A stretch of 64,000 bases of DNA, from contig NC_070572.1 of the NCBI RefSeq assembly GCF_026914185.1, forward strand, positions 4,774,001 through 4,838,000, read 5' to 3'. The position numbers and the translations under genes are program-made. A model generated the notes under the pieces. It was given only the letters and a program-made list of their open reading frames with translations, had not been told where the DNA came from and searched no databases. How positions within the stretch are numbered: the first letter of the stretch is position 1; each line of letters begins with the position of its first letter. The DNA is from Puccinia triticina. Its lineage: Eukaryota; Basidiomycota; Pucciniomycetes; Pucciniales; Pucciniaceae. Of this stretch, positions 33,059 through 44,486 are shown piece by piece.

Positions 33059-34130
33059 CGGACATCAGCTATTGTATCATCACAGACCTTCCTGAATCCC
33101 GCTCCTACAACAGCATACTGACTGTTGTTGACCGCCTGACAAGGATGGTGCACTTTATCCCTTGCAGAAAGTCCGTGAATGCGGAGCAGTTAGCGGACCT
33201 GATGGCAGAGCACATTTAGGAGCTCCACGGCACTCCAAAGACTATTGTCTCCAACAAAGGGAGGATTTTCGTGTCCCAAATCACCCGTGAATTGGACAAC
33301 CAACTCGGCATCAGCCTCCAACCATCAACGGCATACCACCCAAGGACAGATGGACAGTCAGAAATTGCAAACAAAGTGGTTGCGCAATACCTCTGCCACT
33401 TTGTGAGCTACCAACAGGACTATTGGGCTCTGCTCCTGGCAACGGCGGAGTTTGTGTACAACAACAGCGACCACACGTCAACAAGGGTGTCCCCATTCCA
33501 GGCAAATTACAGATTCAACCCATTGTACAGCGGAGTTCCGTTGGCGGAGCAGTGCGTACCAGAAGTGGCTGAGCAACTCCGCCAGCTTGCGGAGGTGCAG
33601 GACGAACTCAAGCACTGTCTGGAAGCGGCACAAGAGGCCATGAAAAGCCATTTTGACGGCGGAGTGCGGAAAACACTGGAATGGAACAGCAGAGACAAGT
33701 TTTGGCTAGATGGACGCAATATCACAACAACCCTCCCCAGCCCCAAGTTGGAACACCACTGGCTTGGACCATTTCCAATAGCTATCAGAATTCCAAACTA
33801 CGCTTACAAACTGACCCTTCCACTCTCCATGCAGGGAGTTCACCCAGTTTTCCATGTGTCAGTACTCCGCAAACACAAGCCCGACGAAATTGACCACCGA
33901 CAGCGGCAGACCCCGCAACCGGTAACAGTCAATGGCGGAGATGAGTGGGAGGTCAACAGCATACTGGACAGCCGGCAGAGAGGGCGGACGACTCAATACC
34001 TTGTCAGCTGGCGGAGATTTTGTGGGAACCAGAGGCAAACCTGAAGAACAGCGGAGACTTATTGGCGGAGTTCAACTCAAAATCTCCTCAGGCGGCAGCC
34101 ACGCATCAGAGGACGCGGAGAAGAAAGTGA
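33059..34130 (+). pseudogene. Chromovirus integrase with chromodomain
   Basis: The frame reads ITDLPESRSYNSILTVVDRL and VHFIPCRKS, meets TAG near 33218, and continues with HGTPKTIVSNKGRIFVSQ, STAYHPRTDGQSEIANK and the GPF-type end HHWLGPFPIAI. The second catalytic position (usually SDRG) is SNKG, so Asp is lost. The C-terminus has the chromodomain EWEVNSILDSRQ and QYLVSW, then a frameshift near 34020, with WEPEANLKNSGDLLAEF in the next frame up to 34130. Chromodomains steer integration toward heterochromatin marks. The frame is dead. Confidence 0.82.
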
Positions 34131-34258
34131 GAGGGCAATCTTTTTCCCACTGGGTTTTTTAATGCTGCCCAGGGACAGAATGCAGAGCCAAAAGAGGAGG
34201 AATTTTTTTTATTTTCATTTTTCATGAATCAAACAGAAAAGGGGGTGGCTTGAACATT

Positions 34259-34271
34259 AAAGGGGGGATAA
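34259..34271 (+). promoter_or_regulatory. Polypurine tract of the chromovirus
   Basis: AAAGGGGGGATAA lies directly upstream of the 3' LTR start. It is the expected plus-strand primer site and supports the LTR border. Confidence 0.75.
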
Positions 34272-34467
34272 TTTTATGAGCCGTAGCGCGGGCTCCGCAG
34301 CGCAGACTCACATGTACATAGACTACACGTACATGTCACGGACCATACTCAAGGTTTGAGAGGCTGGAGATCCAAGCCTCTTCCTCTTCCTGCAATCTAC
34401 CATCTTGGATCCAGAACCCCAGACCCCAGACTTGGCCATCTTCCTCTCCCCAGAACAGACCATAACA
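34272..34467 (+). repeat. 3' LTR of the chromovirus
   Basis: It starts TTTTATGAGCC and ends CATAACA and is about 196 bp long. It differs from the 5' LTR by a few substitutions and a small ACATGTACATAG-like duplication, and it lacks the 411-bp insertion. Confidence 0.8.
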
Positions 34468-34475
34468 AAGAGGAA

Positions 34476-34611
34476 GGTCCCGTTTGGAGCTGATATAATT
34501 GAGCAATATAATCTGGAATTTTGTGAAATCTGATCAAGTTTTGGCAGGCCTGATCAGATGTCACATAGGATTTCAGGAAAAAAAACTCATATATTGGCTC
34601 CAAACAGGGCC
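34476..34611. mobile_element. Small MITE with GGTCCCGTTTGGAGC ends, 136 bp
   Basis: The left end GGTCCCGTTTGGAGC is mirrored by GGCTCCAAACAGGGCC. The flanks GAA and AAA are not identical. The ends resemble the Tourist-like element at 35574. Confidence 0.5.
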
Positions 34612-35573
34612 AAAGTTTGCAGTTCTTCTCTGCTATTTTAGCATTGTGTTAATTTTTTTTTCAAATTTGAACCAGATGTGGGTATCTTACCAAAAGTTTG
34701 AAATTTTGTTGATAAAGCGCATTAAATTTACATCAAAAGTTTTTTGACATTCAATTTTGAAGGCCCCTATTGAGAGCAGGTTGGTAAAAACACAGCCAGT
34801 ACACATGTTCCTGATAGGAATGGCTTCACAATAACACAAAAAAGTGGGGGAGGCAACAATGCATCTATTACACTATGTTTAGAGAGTAATACACTAATTT
34901 AGTGAGTTTTTGTTGCTGCAAGGCTAAACTAAAATGTAGCTCACTGTATTACAGTAACAGCTAATATAAATTCAGGGGAAAAGTGTGATTTTAGCTCCAA
35001 ATTACAGCTAATTTAGCTGTATCAGACCACTAATTAGCTGTAATTTAGTGTTAGTGGCTTTTAGCAGCTTGTTATTACACTAAACTAAAGCCAAAATCAT
35101 GAGCAGCCAGGGCTACACTACATCTCAAGATCCACTAATTAAATTTAGGATAATGGATGCACCATTTGGGGAGGATTGCAAATTTGTATTGGTGGTTGGA
35201 ACATCTGGTATTTTGGGGGATGTTGATGTGGGGTGTGCTGGTGCTGGCTGTTGGATGAAATGTCTATTACATGTCACATGCTCAGTTGCGAGCTCAAATC
35301 AACTTCCAAAATTCTCCCTCAGTCAGTTTTCTCAGGGAACGGACTCAGAGCCATCAAGATCAAACTCTCAAATCAAGTCTCAACACCAATCAAGGTAACG
35401 TCAACACTGTCTATTCATCAAGAACTATCACTTATCAGAAAACATTGCTCAATAGTGTAAATTGGTCAAGACTGTGTGGGATTGTATAACTGTCCGAGGA
35501 TACTTTTTCAAGGGGAGGAGAGGTACTTCACTTGGTCAAATGTTATTTTCTCATTTCTCAAATTATCAACTTA
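34612..35573. other. AT-rich intergenic region with LTR-like start
   Basis: 34860-35095 has many TTAGTGTAAT/ATTACACTAA-type inverted motifs. At about 35251 the sequence TGTTGGATGAAATGTCT followed by ATTACATGTCAC matches the start motif of LTR-like copies A and B, so a third copy may begin here. No gene is seen. Confidence 0.4.
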
Positions 35574-35958
35574 GGCCCCGTTTGGCACCAATATCATTAT
35601 AGGTGATATAATCACTGATTAATTCAATAAAACATACAAAATTCAACATAAAGCCTCCAAATATTTTTTTAGGCAACCTACAGTGCTGGTCTCTTCAACT
35701 TTCAAATCAGATTCAACTGATTCAGCCATCTTCAGCACCATAATACCATTATATCACTTTTGACTAAGATGAAGTGATATAATGGTATTATGGTGCTGAA
35801 AATGGCTGAATAAGTTGATTCTGGGTTCACAGTTGAAGAGACCAGCACTTTAGGTTGCCTACAAAAACATTTGGAGGCTTTATGTTGAATTTTGTATTTT
35901 TCATTGAATTAACCGGTGATTATATCACCTATATTTTTTATCAGTGCCAAACAGGGCC
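35574..35958. mobile_element. Tourist-like foldback MITE, 385 bp, TTA duplication
   Basis: The two halves are nearly perfect inverted copies over most of the length. The ends are GGCCCCGTTTGGCACC and (reverse complement) GGCCCTGTTTGGCAC, and TTA flanks both (35571-35573 and 35959-35961). A TTA duplication and GGCC-GTTTGG ends are the mark of PIF/Harbinger-derived MITEs. The RNA would form one long hairpin. Confidence 0.8.
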
Positions 35959-35961
35959 TTA

Positions 35962-38900
35962 ATGTTTCTTTATTTTTTAGTTGCTTGTCTCTCAATATCA
36001 TTGCCTTCTCATTAGTCTGCTTAATCACAAAAACAAAAACACAATAGGTAAAACATTGAAAAACTCACTACAGTATCATTGTTTTCTTCATTTATTAACT
36101 TTTGTTTTTTGTTAAGTTTTACTACTAATGGTGCTTAAAGTGTTCACAATTATAAAAAATCTCGCTGAACTACACTGGCAAAGAATGTGTCCCAATTGTG
36201 AGCTAGCAGAGGTGCAGCAGCGCCTTGAGCCCTGCAGTGGCAAAGCCGCCTTGGCCTCTAGTTATTTTCAAATTCACACATTCAGGAGGAGATTAGCTTC
36301 AAGTTCTTGGTAAATGGGTTTTTTTTCAGGTTACTGGTAATTTTTCCTTGTGATACATCTCAAAGATCTTCCTGAAGATCCCAAGAAAGTTGATGGACTT
36401 TTATTAAATCTGTGACCATTGTATATGTTGATTTTTGGTCCATTTTGGATTGTGCAAAATGTGAACTTTTTTTGCAGCAGAAATTGAGATTTCACTAAGA
36501 TTTTACTGGACTGCACCGTGTCACACTTGATAAAGATAATCATGTGGGGTCTCATGCACAGAAAATGTTGATTTTACCAGGGAAATCATGCCATCAAGGC
36601 TTTAAACAGGCTCTGCATGGTTCCCAGATCTTGATGGGAAGTAAACCAGTAATGGCAACAATAATGGATGCATGAGTATATGAATGTATGTACTAGCTCC
36701 TCCCTGAATGGCCGTCCCGCTTGGACCCTTCGGAGGCGGGCGCTTGGCGCCCGGGAGGGTATGTACCACCTAGCTACACAGCGGGCCCCCGGCGACCAAT
36801 CGGGGATGCACCCGGATGGTCGCCGCGACCCCGCAACAAGGCGCGGGAGGTGGGAGCCGGTTAGCTTCGGTCGCTGCGGCAGGGTTGAGTTAGCCCCCTC
36901 AAACTCTTCGCATGAGGCCCAATCCTCTACGTTGTATTATTTGTACAGCAGACACAACAAATGCTTTGGAAGTGTCAAAGCGATCGCCAGTCCGAGGCCG
37001 GGAGACCGGGACTTCTCGGCTCGCAGGTGAATACAGGGTGCACTCATGCATTGTTGGAGGCACATTTGCATAAGTTCTACATAGCCAAGGCCACACGGCC
37101 TCACGGCTTGCCCGGCCGGACAGACAAGCATCAGTTTGTGTACCGCCACGTTATCGACACAAGCAGTCATATGTACAGCAGTAATCGTACCGCATGTTGC
37201 CCCACCGGTGCTCATCAGCAGTCCTCAACCTTCCTCGGCTCACTTGGCGGCATGTGTCTCGACTCGCTCCTGCAAGTGCAGCCGAGGGAGTGTCATTTGT
37301 GCCTGTGCAGTCATTTATTATGTACTCCGACTTCTCCCCGATCCAATCGCAAACATGGGCCGTGGGTGGGCCGTGTAGCTCGAGCTAGTGCGACAAAGTT
37401 CCTCAAGTTTCGTAGGCCAAACTTGCAAAGAAGTCCGGGCTTTTCATGGTCGAATCGGGAGGCCGGATTCTAATCGGCTGAAATTTGGATGGAAGATGAC
37501 AATCAATGGATAGGGGAGGGGGGAGCGAGGGGATCCCGATCAAAACGATTGTTTCGATCAGACTTGAGCCTGAGCAAGGAAAAAAGTAAATATTTACAAT
37601 GTCTTGAGGATTAGCTCACCGGCCTTACCGAGGCATCAAAAACTCGGTGCTTGGCTCGGTCGTCGATGGACATCGGATGAGACAGGAGTCCAACATATTT
37701 CAATACACATTTGCATAGGATGATGATGGGAGATAAGAGGTTTTTAACGTACCGAGTCTGGCACCGGCTGTTTCGGCTCGCAAAGATGTACCGATCCAGC
37801 CTCAAATCCTGAAATCCCTCCCTGAGACGGCGCATCACATGGCCCACGGTGACAGGCACATTGTATCAGCCGGAAAATTGATAGATAGCACAGCCCGACT
37901 CCAAGGGCTCATGGGATCGTTTGTCCATAGCCGTTCCCCAAAGATTACCTTAACTACATGGCGGCCGCAGTTCTGCGGGATCGGGTCGGATGATCGATTA
38001 TCTTCAAGGTATGTAGCAGTGCAGCCGAGGAGGTTATATATTTTGTGCATACTGGCGATGAACCCTGTTATAAAGGTATGTATTCATGTACCTTATGCTG
38101 CTCGAGGGTCCGGGTCACGAGCTGCCAGTTCCGCAACAGATTGCCTGAACGACCACATATTAACTAATATTGTCTGGCAACAGCTGACAAGCAATATGTT
38201 ATCCCGCCGTCGAGTGCTGGAAATATCGCTTCTCTCCATCATGATAAACAGTCGACTGTGACACCAGTGAAGCAGGTAGTCCGTGTAGATCGATGCCGGT
38301 CGGCAGCAGGCGTATGCATGGGATGTATAATTGTTATATTTACATGCGATGAAGCATGGTGGCGAGTGCCGACGGTTACCGATGGGGTGTTTGCGACTCC
38401 GTTGCAAGGTGGCTGGTATTGTTGGGTTGTGTAACAAGAAACCCCGGTCATCCGATGGGAACCGGCGGGCATGGAATGAGTTGTATCATGCGTAACGGGG
38501 GCATTTCCATCACAGCAATGAGGTGATTTCCTCCTAGCGCAAGTATCTTGTTATATGGGTTTAGGGCCTCTGATACACGAATACCGTCCTCGGCTGCTCC
38601 GTCCCGTTGCAGCCGGGGTGGCTCGATTAGAAAGGAGCTCAGTCCCTGAATGCACGGATCGCCATACATACAACAGCGCCGCCCAGCCCACAGTGATTAT
38701 GTTGTATTATAACACCCACTGCGGTGACATGCTGCACCGAGGCTCGGACGGTCGGACCCGCGACAGCCAGCTGGATGATGTTCAGCTGACTCTGGGTCCC
38801 GCCTGTGGCCTGCGATCGAGCTACACGCACCGCGCGATATCCCGGCCCCGGTCCTCGCCTGGATGCCCAGCCCTGTTCTGTTTCCATCCACGCCGGACAG

Positions 38901-39083
38901 TGGTGGCCGTGGGGGTCCAGCCCAAAGCATGTCTAGCTTGGGCAGGCTGAGCCGAATACATACGCATCGGCACACAGTCTCGACCGACGCCCAAGTCCAT
39001 ATTGGCATACCGCATAGCTATGCAGATCCGGCTTTCCATCTCCTCCACTCCCGGCCCCTTTCTCGACTTATTCAGATTAATAC
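35962..39083. other. Intergenic region, no secure gene
   Basis: 36700-37500 is GC-rich with patches such as GGCGGGCGCTTGGCGCCCGG but has no tRNA or rRNA hallmark that I could confirm. On the minus strand, frames at 38437-38093, 38050-37835 and 37859-37611 are moderately protein-like (for example HKIYNLLGCTATYLEDN and GFQDLRLDRYIFASRN) and could be exons of an unknown gene, but no family or consistent splice pattern was found. Confidence 0.35.
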
Positions 39084-40107
39084 ATGTCTATAACCTGTCA
39101 AATACCCTGTTTTCCCGGCGCCGCCCCTAGACCCATACTCCATACGGCCACTTTTTTTCCTTCTGGCTGCTTCTGTCTCGCTCGGTTGCCTGCTGTCCCT
39201 TTTTTTCTCTGCGTTGTTATTTCAACCGCCTCCGCCCCATTCTTTCTCGATCGCGCGCGCACCCCTCCTGCAGCCCATCCCGGCCGGTGGCTGCCAACGA
39301 AATGCATCATCATCCCACCCGCTGGTGACCAGCCCGAGCCGCACCGCACCGTGCTTCCCCCTCTTCGCAACGTCCTACCGAGCCAGTCAATCATCCATCT
39401 CCCCCCAGTCTCGCTCGCCATCCACTCCCCCTGCCTTGCCCTCCTGTCACCCCCCTCCGTCTCGCCCTGTACAGCCCGCAGCCTGCCTCGGCCTGCTCCG
39501 TCGTCAGCATTATAAGTATTCCCCTCTGAAGCCACTCCGCCCGTCTGTCCGCCCTCCCCACCCAGCCTCGTCCCGTCTCCAGCTCCCCCTGTCCGTTAAT
39601 TTACTCTACAACTATCATCTTATATATACTTGTAATCCGCCCGCCATCAACCACCCTCGCAATTGTCAACTGTCGTGCTACAACCTCCAGCGCTCCGCTA
39701 GCCACCCGAGCTGTCTCCTCCCGTATTGCCTTTACGTGATTGGGTGGTGCTGTTCCACATAAACACTATCATCCGCTCAGCCTACATACCTTCCCACCCT
39801 CAGCACATTGTCTCTCTTCACCGCCGCTCTGCCGCTGTCTTCGTGTTGCCCAGTTTCCCTTTGGTTCACAGATCATCCCTGGTACCACCAACAGCCACCC
39901 TCTGGATCTTTGCACTGCGTGCCATAACCCTTACATCCCCGGCGATCCACCCGGCATCTCTATCATCACCTCGAGGATATTATACGTATTCTTTGAGGCC
40001 CAAGTTCCCGCTTAGCCAAGTTTCCTCCTCCGCAACCTTCTTCTGCTATCCGCCCCCCGCTCCCCAAATCAGTTTCTGCTATTCATACCTCGCATTCCTT
40101 TGAGACC
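39084..40107 (+). promoter_or_regulatory. Pyrimidine-rich leader/promoter of the Zn2Cys6 gene
   Basis: About 1 kb upstream of the start codon is strongly C/T-rich on the coding strand with many short runs of CCTCC and TTTCC, plus a TATATATAC motif near 39624. Fungal regulators often have long pyrimidine-rich leaders. Frames inside it look like composition effects. Confidence 0.4.
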
Positions 40108-43100
40108 ATGTTGGAAGGCTCGTTCCGTCCGGCATCTTCAGCCGCCGGCCATCATCCTCAGTATCCTATCCCCAAGTCTGGCTACACCGAGCAGGCTTCC
40201 CCTGTGGTCAGCATGCGCAAGGATCCCCCCGGTCCATCATTCACGCCTGTGCATGATCGGCCGGTTTCGTCCCACTCGCCGGACTATGAGTCTGAAGATC
40301 ATCAGCAGTCCGGCTCCCCACCCGGCGCTTCCCATTTCTTTCAATCCCACCACTCCATGGCCACCAACCCACAATCTAATCAGCAGAGCTCCGCCCACCA
40401 ATCCGCTTCTGAAGTACCTCAGCCTCCTTCGATAACCAAGTTGGATGGCAGGCCTTCGCAGGAATCCATTCCGAAAATCTCCAGTATAGGTCCCGTGCGG
40501 GCCAAGAAGAAACCGGCCGGCTCGGCTTGTAATAGCTGTCATCGTCTCAAGGTAACTGCGGTCTTGCCTTTACTCAATGGTTTACTGGCGGCTGACGTAT
40601 GCTTACTGCTCACTCCCGCAGACGCGTTGCTCCGGGGGTCATCCGTGTGATCGTTGTGCGGCTCATAAGGTTGCCTGCCAATTCGACCGGGACCTGATTT
40701 ACCGGTCACCCCTTGCCTCTAGCTCCCAGCAGGCCTCCGCACGTCATCCCCATGGCGCTATCAAGGGTGAACCCTTGCCGGGCGGCAAGCCCCGGTCCCG
40801 CTCTGGTCCCAAGGCCGGCCGCAAATTCCCACCGGCTTCAGGCCCAAGCGGACTAACGCAATCCGCATCCACCACTCCTATCCTGTCTATGTCTTTACCC
40901 CAGGTGACTCACCTTTCAGCCCCCTCACTGCCAACGCTCTCTGCTCCCATCCCACCCCAGGGCAGTTCTTTCTCGGCAATGTCTTCCAAGCAAGGGAACA
41001 AGTTAACTCCGATCTCTACTCCCCAACCGCACGAGTCATATGTCAACTATGAACATAACTTGCCCCACCCCAACGGTTTACATGTCCGCTTAGCTGCACT
41101 CGAGAATAGTGTCTCTGGGCTGCTTCAAGTTCTTCGAGCCCAGCAGTCTTCCAACGCAAACTTTCCCCCGCCTGCTTCCGAGCCTCGACCTCCTCTGTCG
41201 CCACCTACCCCTCCGACTCTGGTGGTATCGGGTTCTTCGACTTTTGGCCCCGAGAAAGATCAACCGAATGACCCCAACAGATTGGGTTGTCCTAACCCTA
41301 CTCCCGGTCTAGGGGATCCTCTGTCAGAGGGCATCCTATCTGCTACGCAATTGCAATATCTGTATGATGTGTGAGTTTGGAGAGAGATTTTTATGTATAC
41401 TTCTAGATCCGAGGCTCATTTGAACCTCTTCACAGTTTTGTAGAGTTTTGTCTACCCAGCTTACCGATCCTTCATTCAGTTCAAATTGCCTCGATCCGAG
41501 CCCGATCATCGTTTTTATTCACCGTCATGGTGGCTATTGGGGCTCGTTTCTGCTCTTCCCAATCGGTTGCCCGCATTCCCCCTCAAAACTGCCTGATGTC
41601 AAGCTCGACAGGCGCCCGAGTCGATCTGTCGCAGATAACGATCGACGAAACAACATATGCTCGCTTGGTTGCTCTCGCCCACCAACACCTGTCCATTACC
41701 CTCCTCAGATCTATGAACAGCTTGGAGGACGTGAGAGCTATACTCTTCCTAGCCTGTTGGGCACTGGTATCCAATGAGGATCCCAGCGGGGCTCCGAATC
41801 GATGGGTGCTTATTGGTCATGCAGGACGCATCGGCCGCACAATTGGATTGCACCGCTTGGAATCCGAATTACGGACGACTAGCAACCTTTGGAATAACCC
41901 CGAGCTCCATGAACATCGTCGCAATCAGCTGGATGCAGTCAAGGCTAATCACGCACTACAAGCTGTTGAGACCATGTGGGCTTCTTGTTTGCACTCATCT
42001 ATCATCTACTAATGCCAATCGACTGATTCCATTATTTCCAGCCTGAGCTCCAACCTTCGATTGGAGCCCAGTCGTGATTTTTTCCCCCCTCTGCAGGCGG
42101 CCACCGAACACGAACCTAATTTCACGATCGTCAAGCTTTCCAAAGGCTCCCCTTTCCAGTACGACGTTGTTAGCGCTGCTCAGATTGAGTCGCTTGCCGA
42201 GCTAGCTGAAATCTGGGCTGCAGCCAACTGCTTCTTGTCTGTAGCCGATGACCGAAGTCGCACTTTGACCAGTGAACAACTCATTGAACTAGGAGAACAT
42301 CACAACAAAGTGATGGATGCATGGGCGAAGAAATGGACGTGGCATGGTATGCAAAGCATCAACCACTTTTGATTGAAACGTGCAGCAGCTGATATCAGTT
42401 TTCATTTCGTCTTGCTAGGTTCTTCTTGGGCTCCGTTGCTTGGTGCCAATTTAAGGACCGTCCGACTCCTGTCCGAATCACTGCGAATCACCCTTAATCT
42501 CGCTTTTACCAATGTTCTATATGCCATAGCTGCTGGCACTAGAATTACTCCAAAATTTCACGACACATTGGCCATGGCAATCGAAAGGGTAAATGGCTCG
42601 AGTACAGCAGTTATCCAAGCACATCGAGACTCGGTCCGAGAAGGTTTCAGCTTGGCCTTTGCACCCGATTTGGTAACCGACGGTCTAGTTTCTGCTGCCA
42701 TTACCGTATTGCAACTTGCGTCTCCAATCGGACTGCCTACAATGCTCGTGTCAAAAATGAACGCCCAGGATAGCAAAAAGCGAATCTTAAATCCATATGG
42801 ACCATCCTCGAACCTTGAAGCACTTCCCCGTGACGAGCGACTTCCGACGCCTCATTCTGGGGAAGACAGAGCGGATGTTGACATGACCGGAGCCAATGCT
42901 TCTAGCGCTAGCGGCCCTCATCCTCATATTCCCAAAGGACCAGCGTATGAATCAAGAACCTCGAGTCCGGGTAGCACACCGCGCAGGCTTTCTAAAGCAA
43001 GTTCGCCTCACACCACTACCTTCTTGCCGGATGCATTCGCAGGAGGCACTCAACTCTTCGGCAAGAAATGCTTTATGGAGCCCCCCGTCGCGGCCCACTA

Positions 43101-43740
43101 CATCAGAATGGCGACGGATGTTCTTCAATCGAGCGACAGATCTCAGACACGATTGGGCACTACCATGGCGAGTAAAATTATGAAACTCGCCACTCAAGCT
43201 GGTTTGATGGGTCCCCCTAGCACGACAAACTTAGTGGGGCCGACTTCAACTACAAGTTACTCACCCAATGGCGGCATGTTGACTCTTGATGAACGCCCAT
43301 CGATTTCCTCGACGTCCTCACTTTCTTCCACAAGGCCCGCGCCTATTTCCAGTGCCGAGCACCCAGAGGGCAACCATCAGCATAAACTTCACCAGGACGG
43401 TGTGAATGGCTCCGACAACAGAGCAACAGACATTTCCAATCCCGAATCCCCGACGAGGCAAGCCGAAGACGATGATGACTACAGCAGTGAAAACATCCAA
43501 ATAGCATCCCAACAAAGGGTTGCTCACATCGCCCAGCCAGGGTCCGAAATTCCCGATGCGCAACAGGATGTGCACGAGGATGAGTTGCCGGAGGGAAACG
43601 AGCTTGGGGATGACAGTTGCGAAGGAAATGGGGACGTGGACGAGGAAGACCAGATGACTGGTGACTCTCACTCTTTCATTCATCATGAACATGAACCCAT
43701 CGAGAGAGATGCGCACGACATGATGGAAGAAGATCAGTAG
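40108..43740 (+). CDS. Zn2Cys6 fungal-specific transcription factor, 1119 aa
   Basis: Five exons (40108-40551, 40622-41370, 41436-41975, 42042-42346, 42419-43740) join in phase across introns of 70, 65, 66 and 72 bp. The third intron has a CTAAT branch-like site. The Zn2Cys6 cluster spans the first intron, with Cys at 141, 144, 151, 157, 160 and 167 (SACNSCHRLK then TRCSGGHPCDRCAAHKVAC). A fungal-specific transcription factor middle domain follows at about 395-700, with EFCLPSLPIL, LLRSMNSLEDVRAILFLACW and HAGRIGRTIGLHRLES. The last 400 residues are Ser/Pro- and Asp/Glu-rich, suiting an activation region. It should bind CGG-type DNA sites in the nucleus. The regulated pathway cannot be read from the sequence. 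Confidence 0.9.
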
Positions 43741-44486
43741 TCATCATTCCTTTTTTCAATTTTCAATGCCGAGTTGCCCTTAACATGTTCTTTAATATTT
43801 CGTCTCCTTCAATTTATTTGTTTTGCTTATATCTTTATTGTGCCCTAGCATTCTTTTCTGTAACCCCGCGCCCACAAAAATGTTTTTTTGAACTTGGGTC
43901 GTTGGCCCAATGTGACCCCACACATGCATGTTTGCTTTCGATTTTGGGTGTCTGCAGCACTAGCAAACCCAGAGCAGGCCCAGTAAGAAGAGACAGCTTG
44001 AGCGCTACAACATGCATACGTGTTTGAATTGTGAGTGGCAGATGACAGATGGCTCTAAAAGAGAGGTATTTACATCGACCTTAACACAAGTCCCAGCCTC
44101 CGTGCGGGCGTGCAGCATTTGGCTGGTCGCGAAGCGACCCCGACCGGAGGGAGGGAGACTGGGTTGTCACCCAGACCCGCTCACCACGAGTGGCTTGGTT
44201 AAGCTCGCATTTACATGGTTTATGTATGTGCTCGGCGTTGCCCAATGTTCGAGAGTGGCACTATCCGAGCCCGAAACCCCGCATTGAAGCCTCGGATTCC
44301 GGAGCGGCGCCGGCGCGTACAGCTGGTCGGATATGAATATATCGATGTGTACGGGTTATCCGGTAAGTCTCCCGAACCATCTCGAAACAAATGGAATTCT
44401 TGAGCAGTTCAAATGGGAGAGCTGAGTTGAAACTCATTGCATAAACCAATCGATACCCTCACTACACAATCGAACTCCCCGAAAAC
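43741..44486. other. Intergenic/promoter region of the cyclophilin gene
   Basis: The 746-bp gap between two co-oriented genes contains the MITE at 44076-44208. No other feature is secure. Confidence 0.5.
44076..44208. mobile_element. MITE, 133 bp, 8-bp duplication ATTTACAT
   Basis: The ends CGACCTTAACACAAG and (reverse complement) GCGAGCTTAACCAAG are inverted. ATTTACAT flanks it at 44068-44075 and 44209-44216. It is related to the element at 10583-10721. It ends 278 bp upstream of the cyclophilin start codon and so may lie in its promoter. Confidence 0.75.

Larger units (their letters stand above)
24523..34467 (+). mobile_element. Ty3/Gypsy chromovirus, nested and degenerate
   Basis: Two LTRs (24523-25127 with an insertion, and 34272-34467) share the order ATGAGCCGTAGC, GGGCTCCGCAGCGCAGACTC, CCATACTCAAGGTTTGAGAGG and end CAGAACAGACCATAACA. 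A polypurine tract stands directly before the 3' LTR. Inside are gag with a zinc knuckle, a protease remnant, an integrase remnant and a chromodomain, all plus strand. The reverse transcriptase and RNase H are missing and their place holds a piece of another Ty3 element. A clear 5-bp target duplication was not found. Confidence 0.8.

Noticed and set aside
24518..34472. 5-bp target duplication of the chromovirus
   Set aside because: TGAAG on the left and AAGAG on the right do not agree; the ends may be shifted or rearranged.
36690..36900. GC-rich block considered as tRNA or rRNA
   Set aside because: No cloverleaf, A/B box pair or conserved rRNA core could be seen.
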